A DNA stretch of 64,000 nt from Punica granatum (taxonomy: Eukaryota; Streptophyta; Magnoliopsida; Myrtales; Lythraceae), in contig NC_045127.1 in assembly GCF_007655135.1 (NCBI RefSeq), positions 25,338,199 to 25,402,198 of the forward strand, given 5' to 3'. A model generated the notes under the pieces. It was not told the DNA's origin, made no database searches, and saw only the letters and a list, made by a program, of their open reading frames with translations. A program made the position numbers and the translations under genes. This document shows positions 58,251-64,000 of this stretch, one piece after another. Numbering within the stretch: the stretch's first letter is position 1; each line of letters begins with the position of its first letter.

Positions 58251-61200
58251 ATGAACAACAAAAGGAAGGATAAAGAAGTCGTTCTTATGGTTGGTACTTC
58301 TTCTAGTAAGATTGGGAAGAAGAAGAAGAAGTCCAAGAAATGCTCTCTTCCTCAGCAGTCAACAGGGGTGACCAAGAAAAAGGGCAAGACAAAGGTTGCT
58401 GCGGATAAGGGAACTTGTTTCCACTGCGGTAAGGATGGACATTGGAAGAGGAACTGTTCTCAGTACCTCGCCTCATTGAAGGCAAACAAAGGAAAGAAAC
58501 CTTCAGAAGGTATGTCTATCTCTTGTTATGTTAGTTCCAATGGTTCATATAGTTCATCTACAGCTTGGGTTCTTGATACTGGTGCGAGCTCACACGTTTG
58601 TACCTCTATGCAGGAACTAGCAAGTAGTAGAGTCTTTGGAAGGAACGAGGTTTTCTTGAAGATTGGCAATGGAGCAAGTGTTGCGGCCAAAGCTGTGGGG
58701 TCGACTTCGTTACATCTAGATGGACATGTTTTATTTCTAGATCGTGTTTTAATTTTACCAAACTCCTATCAGGACATTATTTTTGTTTCTAGTTTGACTA
58801 TGAGTGGATATTTGTTTGATTTCAAGTATGATGTTTGCAACATTTATTATGGTAATAAACTTATTGGCGTTGGTTATTTACACGATAACCTTTATTATCT
58901 TAGAGCTAGAAATGAAATGCTTCCGAATACGATTGAGATTAATACCGTATTCGAATCTACTCCAAGTCTAAAGCAACTTTGGCACCTTAGACTATGGCAT
59001 GTTGCAGATGATAGGATAAGTAAGCTGGAGAAGATGGGACTTATAGTTCCATTGGGTTCATAACCCAGTCCGACTTGCGGGTCTTGTCTTCAAGGCAAAA
59101 TGACTAGGACTCCATTTGTAGGACAAATGAGGAGGGCTGAAGAAGTTTTAGAACTTATACATAGCGATGTATGTGGTCCATTTAATGAAGTGGCTCGGGG
59201 TGGATATTCCTACTTCATCACCTTTACCGATGATTATTCTCGTTTTGGGTATGTTTATCTTATGAAGTATAAACATGAATCTTTTGAAAAGTTCAAGGAA
59301 TTCAAAGCTGAAGTAGAAAAGCAGAAAGGGAAGAGCATAAAGACTCTTCGATCAGATCGAGGAGGAGAGTATATGAGTACTGAATTTAGTGATTTCCTAA
59401 AGGAACCCGATATTGTTTCTCAATTTACTCCACCAGGAACACCACAGTTGAATGGAGTTTCTGAGATGAGAAACCGTACCCTGTTGGACATGGTTCGGTC
59501 GATGATGAGCTATACAGATCTCCCCATTTCGATGCGGGGATATGCGCTGCAGATCGCATGTTACTTGCTTAATAGGATTCCAAGCAAGTCAGTCTCTACC
59601 ACTCCATATGAGATATGGAATAGTAGGATACCTAGTCTTAAGCACGTTAAGATTTGGGGTTGTCCTGCACTCATTAAGAAGAAGAAGACCGATAAGCTGG
59701 AAACCCAGTCCGAGAAAGGCAGGTTTGTTGGTTATCCAAGTGACAACCTTGGATACTATTTTTATTTCCCTGTTAAGCAAAAGGTTGTTATCAGTAGAGA
59801 TGCGATCTTTCTGGAAAAACAGTTTATCCAGGAAGGTGGTATAGGAAGGCAAATAGTACTTGATGAGGAGTCATCAATGCCACAGACCAATCAGGCGCCC
59901 ATTTCAATGGACACTGATAAACCAATTGAGATACCTATTCAGGTTGAAAATGTCACAGAACCTCGAAGGTCTAGTAGTCGTACTCCAGCGAGATACCTTA
60001 ATCTTCATGAGAACGTACAAGAGTTGTTTGTTCATGGAGATAATGATCATAGGGATGATCCTTCCTCTTATGAAGACATAGATTCTTTTAAATGGCTAGA
60101 AGCCATGAAGTCCGAGATAGAATCCATGAGCGAGAACCAAGTCCGAGATCTTGTTGACCCTCTTGAAGGTATAGTACCAATAGGGAACAAGTGGATTGGT
60201 GCTGATGGGAAGGTAGAGACCTATAAAGCTAAACTAGTGGCGAAGGGTTATCGCCAGAGGCAGAGAGTCGACTATGAGGAGACTTTCTCGCCTGTAGCTA
60301 TGCTAAAGTCTATTAGGATAATGCTAGCCATTGCAGCGCACTATGATTATGAGGTTTGGCAGATGGATGTCAAGACCGCCTTCCTTAATGGACATATTGA
60401 GGAAGACATATTCATTGACTAACCCAAGGGTTTTGAATCCAAGGATAAGTCCAAGGTGTGCAAACTTAAGAGATTAATTTATGGTCTTAAGCAGGCTTTG
60501 AGGAGCTGGAATCGACGTTTTGATGAAGCTGTAAAGTCTTTTGGTTTCACCAAGAATGAAGATGAGCCATGTGTGTATAAAAAGGCTAGTGGGAGCATGA
60601 TTGCCTTTCTTGTATTATACGTGGATGATATTCTACTAATAGGTAATGATGTTGGTATGCTCACTTCTGTAAAGGTCTGATTGTCTAATATTTTCTCCAT
60701 GAAGGATTTGGGAGAAGCCACCTATATTCTGGGTATCTGGATCTATAGAGATAGACCGAAAAAACTAATAGGTCTGTCCCAAGCCCCGTATCTAGATAAG
60801 GTGTTGAAGAGGTTCAACATGCAAGATTCCAGAAGCGGATTGCTCCCTGTGTGAGATACGGTATCCATCTCTCTAAAGGGATGTCTCCTAAGACTTCTGA
60901 GGACAGAGAGAAGATGGCACAAGTGTCTTATGCTTCGACCATAGGTAGTCTAATGTATGTTATGCTGTGTACTAGGCCAGATATCACATATGTTGTTAGT
61001 GTGACTAGCAGGTATCAATCCAACCCAGGACTTAATCATTCGACTGCTGTCAAAAACATCCTTAAGTACTTGAGAAGGACTAAGGATATGGTTCTGGTAT
61101 ATGGAGGAGGTGAGTTGAGACTAGACGGGTTTACAGATTCTGATTTTCAATCATATGTGGATGATAGAAAGTCTATCTCCGGTTATATATTCACCTGTAA

Positions 61201-61606
61201 TGGAGGTGCAGTTAGCTGAAAGAGTTCTAAGCAAGAGACGACTACAGATTCCACTACAGAGGCTGAATATATTGTTGCATCTGATGCAGCGAAGGAGGCA
61301 GTTTGGATTCGGAAGTTTGTGACAGAACTCGGTGTTGTTCCCTCCATATCGTCACCAGTAGAGCTATACTGTGACAATACTGGAGCGATTGCTCAGGCAA
61401 AGGAACCGAGGTCACATCAGAAGTCCAAACACATTGAGAGAATATATCATATTATCAGGGAGATTATCGGGAGAGGCGATGTAGCCGTGCAGAAAGTAGC
61501 TTCAGCGAATAATGTCGCTAATCCACTCACGAAGGCCATGACGCAGCAGCAGCTAGATAAACATCTTGAGAAGATGGGTCTTAGATATTGTACTGAGTGG
61601 CTCTAG
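58251..61606 (+). pseudogene. Copia gag C terminus and pol pseudogene (NC-PR-IN-RT-RH)
   Basis: In order: zinc knuckle CFHCGKDGHWKRNC (intact), protease WVLDTGASSHVC, integrase finger LWHLRLWHV...CGSCLQGKM, integrase core with HSDVCGPF, LRSDRGGEY and the later Glu (GVSEMRNRTLLDM), RT with KTAFLNGHIEEDIFI and YVDDILLIGND, and RNase H (GFTDSDFQSY; LYCDNTGAIAQAKEPRSHQK) to CTEWL at 61606. Breaks: TAA at 59060, TAA at 60420 (expected Gln before PKGF), TGA at 60678 (expected Trp), a frameshift near 60850 and TGA at 61217 (expected Trp before KSSKQE). Gene order and motifs are clear; no full polyprotein is possible. Confidence 0.92.
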
Positions 61607-61620
61607 TGCAAGTGGGAGAG

Positions 61621-63512
61621 TGTTAGTGATATGCCCTAGAGCCTTATTTATGTATTTGGATAATTCCTTTTATGGCAATAAAGTTTATTCTATTATTCAT
61701 ATATTGTCTATGTTTATTAGAATAAAGTCCTTAAGATATTTTGAATACTTCATTCTTAAGAGTTAAGAATATTAGTAACGAAGTAATACGATAAAAATAT
61801 CTTTAAAATGTTCACGATCGTAGGAGATTTAACTGGATATTATTTCTCTAGATAGATCGTCACTTTTGTCTGTTTCCATGATTAGTATACACATACTAAT
61901 GAAGATGGAGTAGTGAGTCTCATGCTATCTGATAACTGTTATCATGACAGATACGTGGATACTTATATGATAAGTAGTCGAACGTGATGTGCAAATAATA
62001 TTCATACGGTAATTTACTAATGTCAATGAATGTTATCTGGATCGTATTAGTGCATATAGTCCTTAGACCTAAGATGGAACGCTATCTCAAGTATAGGTGA
62101 TTAGGATTTACGACTGCGAATATATTTGTGCTTAGCATGAGTATTCGACAGATAGTGGTCATAGTTAGTTATACTTGGAGTTAGGTGTCCGATCAAGACG
62201 GAATTCACTAACCTGAGTAAACAAGGAAATGGTCCTATGGATATGAGTTTTGTTCTGGATCGAGAAATCCTCGGCCAGGGTAGATAGACTCGAATAGAAA
62301 AGAGTTTATGTTCAAGTATTATAGATCTAAGAATGAAATTAGAGAGTCCATATAATTGGCTATAGAGTTTAGCATTTACCGTAACTTTGGCTAGATCGGG
62401 ATCTTGGAGTGAAGGGATTTAATGCATGACATATATGATCAGAGGTTCATCAAAATGTTTCAATTATACATTCGTCATCATTTGGATTGTCACGATATGC
62501 TGCTAGGTTTCACTCGTGAACTTTAGGAACCAATGGCATTTTGGGAATTATGATTGTGGTTACAGAAAGAATTTCTAGTGGTGTCAAATGAGTTGATATT
62601 ATAATCTCATTGTCATTTGATGATGAACCTAGTTAGTCACACACGATGAACGTGTTTCAACCGAGAAAAGAATTAATTTAAATTAAGGAAGTTAATTAGG
62701 AATTAATTATCGAACGAGGCTTGCAATGTGGTTGCAAAGGTGCTAGCACATCCTGAAGCCGAGTTCAATATCAAGGACAAATCTAATTAAGGAAATACGA
62801 TAGTTTCCTTATTTGGAGAGTTTCTATAAATAGATTGTCTATTGATGGAAACCCGTGTCAAGGACTTGCTTGATCTTTCTTTCTTATAACAAGAGCAAGT
62901 CATTGGATGACTTAAGTGTGAGGACTCATTTGTGATTTATTAATTAATGTGGATTAATTAATAATTACATTTTAGTCCCTAAGATAAAGATATATATAGA
63001 TATGCTCCTACAGATAACCACACAACACAATCGATCATCAACCAATATTAGAGAGAAAGAGAGAAGGTTTCAATTGAGGCAATAACAGCAACTCAGCCGC
63101 ACAAATCCCAAGGCCGATCGGAGTTCTTTTTTGTTACGATTCAGCGTTTCGGTGTTGTCCTTGACGTCCTTGAAGAGATCCTTTCATTACGTGACGATTC
63201 TGTTCGAGATCGATGACCTAGATCGGAGTGTACGGGTCGAGAGGAGTCTAATCTCGGTGGAGACGTGCTCGTGTGGACGAACTAGAGACCGGACACTTGG
63301 ACGGTTAGTTTGATCGACTCGAATCAACAAGGTTAGTATAAAAGTCTAAATTTTTCTTGTAGATTCGATATGTGATGTTGTTTATTCGTTTAGAAGACGA
63401 TTCTTATGTGAAGATATGATCTTGAAGTTTTCGATTAAAACGAGCATGTGATAAAAGTTTGATTTTTACCGTAATTAACTTTTTTGCTGCGCACGTGCTC
63501 GGTTTTCTAACA
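61621..63512 (+). repeat. Copia 3' LTR
   Basis: TGTTAGTGATATGCC to GGTTTTCTAACA, 1892 bp, aligned over its whole length with the 5' LTR with scattered substitutions. Followed by the target duplicate GTCAT. Confidence 0.95.
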
Positions 63513-63517
63513 GTCAT

Positions 63518-64000
63518 AACCAGGTGTCGAAACGCGAAAACAATAAATGGCTGTCGAAACCCGAAAATAGTAAATGGGTGTCAAAACCCGAAAACAGTAA
63601 ATGGGTGTCAAAACCTAGAAGGAGTAAATGGGTGCGGGAACCCGAAAGCAGTAAATGGGTATTGAAACCTGAAAGGAGTAAATGGGTGTCGGAACCCGAA
63701 AGCAGTAAATGGGTATCGAAACCCGAAAGCAATGAATGGGTGTCGGAACTCGAAAGCAGTAAATGGGTATCGAAACCTGAACGCAGTAAATGGTGTCAAA
63801 ACCTAGAAGCAGTAAATGGGTGTCGAAACCCAAAAGCAGTAAATGGGTGTCAAAATCCGGAAAATAGTAATTACAAGGTGTCTAAACCTGGAAACAGTAA
63901 TTGCAGGTTGTCTGATCCCCCAAGCGGTAAATAAATGTTTGAACTCGAAAGCGGTAAATGGGTGTTTGAACCAGAAAGTGGTAAATAAGTGTCGGAACTC
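63518..64000 (-). repeat. 27-bp minisatellite, reverse complement of the 6080-6950 family
   Basis: Unit of the kind GTAAATGGGTGTCG then AAACCCGAAAGCA, 27 bp, repeated about 17 times with variants to the window edge. Read on the minus strand it is TGCTTTCGGGTTTCGACACC then CATTTAC, clearly related to the 29-bp unit at 6080-6950. Because 27 is a multiple of three, several frames stay open; these are not genes. The Copia element inserted in or at the edge of this array. Confidence 0.88.

Larger units (their letters stand above)
54234..63512 (+). mobile_element. Ty1/Copia element, complete in structure, coding-dead (Tork/Angela-like, tentative)
   Basis: 9279 bp flanked by GTCAT at 54229-54233 and 63513-63517. 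LTRs at 54234-56125 and 61621-63512 are each 1892 bp, with inverted ends TGTTAG...CTAACA (the 5' copy starts TTTTAG). Binding site TGGTATCAGAGCC at 56127-56139; polypurine tract AAGTGGGAGAG at 61610-61620. Interior order is gag-PR-IN-RT-RH, the Copia order. LTRs differ at roughly 4 % over the first 170 bp by hand count. Multiple in-frame stops prevent expression. Confidence 0.95.

Noticed and set aside
63459..63934. Open frames with repeated SKWVSKPE-like peptides on both strands
   Set aside because: A 27-bp repeat keeps all frames periodic; the peptides are a by-product.

Overview
The window looks like a repeat-rich piece of a flowering-plant nuclear genome, probably a eudicot. The evidence is an intron-rich plastid starch synthase gene with plant GT-AG introns, an intronless LHCB1-type chlorophyll a/b-binding gene, plant-type Ty3/Gypsy and Ty1/Copia elements primed by initiator tRNA-Met, a tRNA-derived SINE and MITE-like fold-back sequences. 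There are only two cellular genes. The species cannot be named from the sequence alone.

Left part (1-13443): a decayed giant LTR element of Tat/Ogre type. An LTR with an internal deletion (1-2167) is followed by a leader, a non-coding interior with a 3' minisatellite (6080-6950), a polypurine tract, a full LTR of about 5.2 kb (7302-12476), a second leader and a 132-bp LTR tip. Next comes a short chromovirus-like Gypsy element, here called Z1 (13444-18757). An AT-rich spacer follows with a MITE (about 19006-19305) and a solo LTR of another Gypsy family, Y (21595-22731).

Centre (23067-39394): an LHCB1 pseudogene split by a nest of elements whose target-site duplications can be read directly. 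A second Z copy (Z2) sits in the gene between two CTGAT copies. A tandem array of a non-autonomous element X sits 16 bp inside the Z2 5' LTR between two CCAGC copies. A Gypsy element Y sits inside X between two GAGTG copies. Hand-counted LTR divergence falls in the same order (Z2 about 13 %, X about 7 %, Y about 5 %), so two independent lines agree on the history. The LHCB1 promoter, with CCAAT, four GATA motifs and TATA, is still intact in front of the dead gene.

Right part: SS4 (starch synthase 4) on the minus strand, 40366-49724. It has sixteen exons, appears intact and encodes about 1076 residues; intron 9 carries a SINE. It lies tail to tail with the LHCB1 relic. Beyond it are an AT-rich spacer with a diverged tandem duplication, an unassigned GC-richer stretch with a Tat-leader-like scrap, and a complete but coding-dead Copia element (54234-63512, TSD GTCAT, two LTRs of 1892 bp each). 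The window ends in a 27-bp minisatellite that is the reverse complement of the family at 6080-6950.

The two cellular genes are both plastid genes (light harvesting; starch granule initiation), but nothing here shows that they work together. I found no unknown protein system. The notable content is the fully readable insertion history, the recombination modes that shape the LTR arrays, and transition-biased decay that can be seen by comparing Z1 with Z2.
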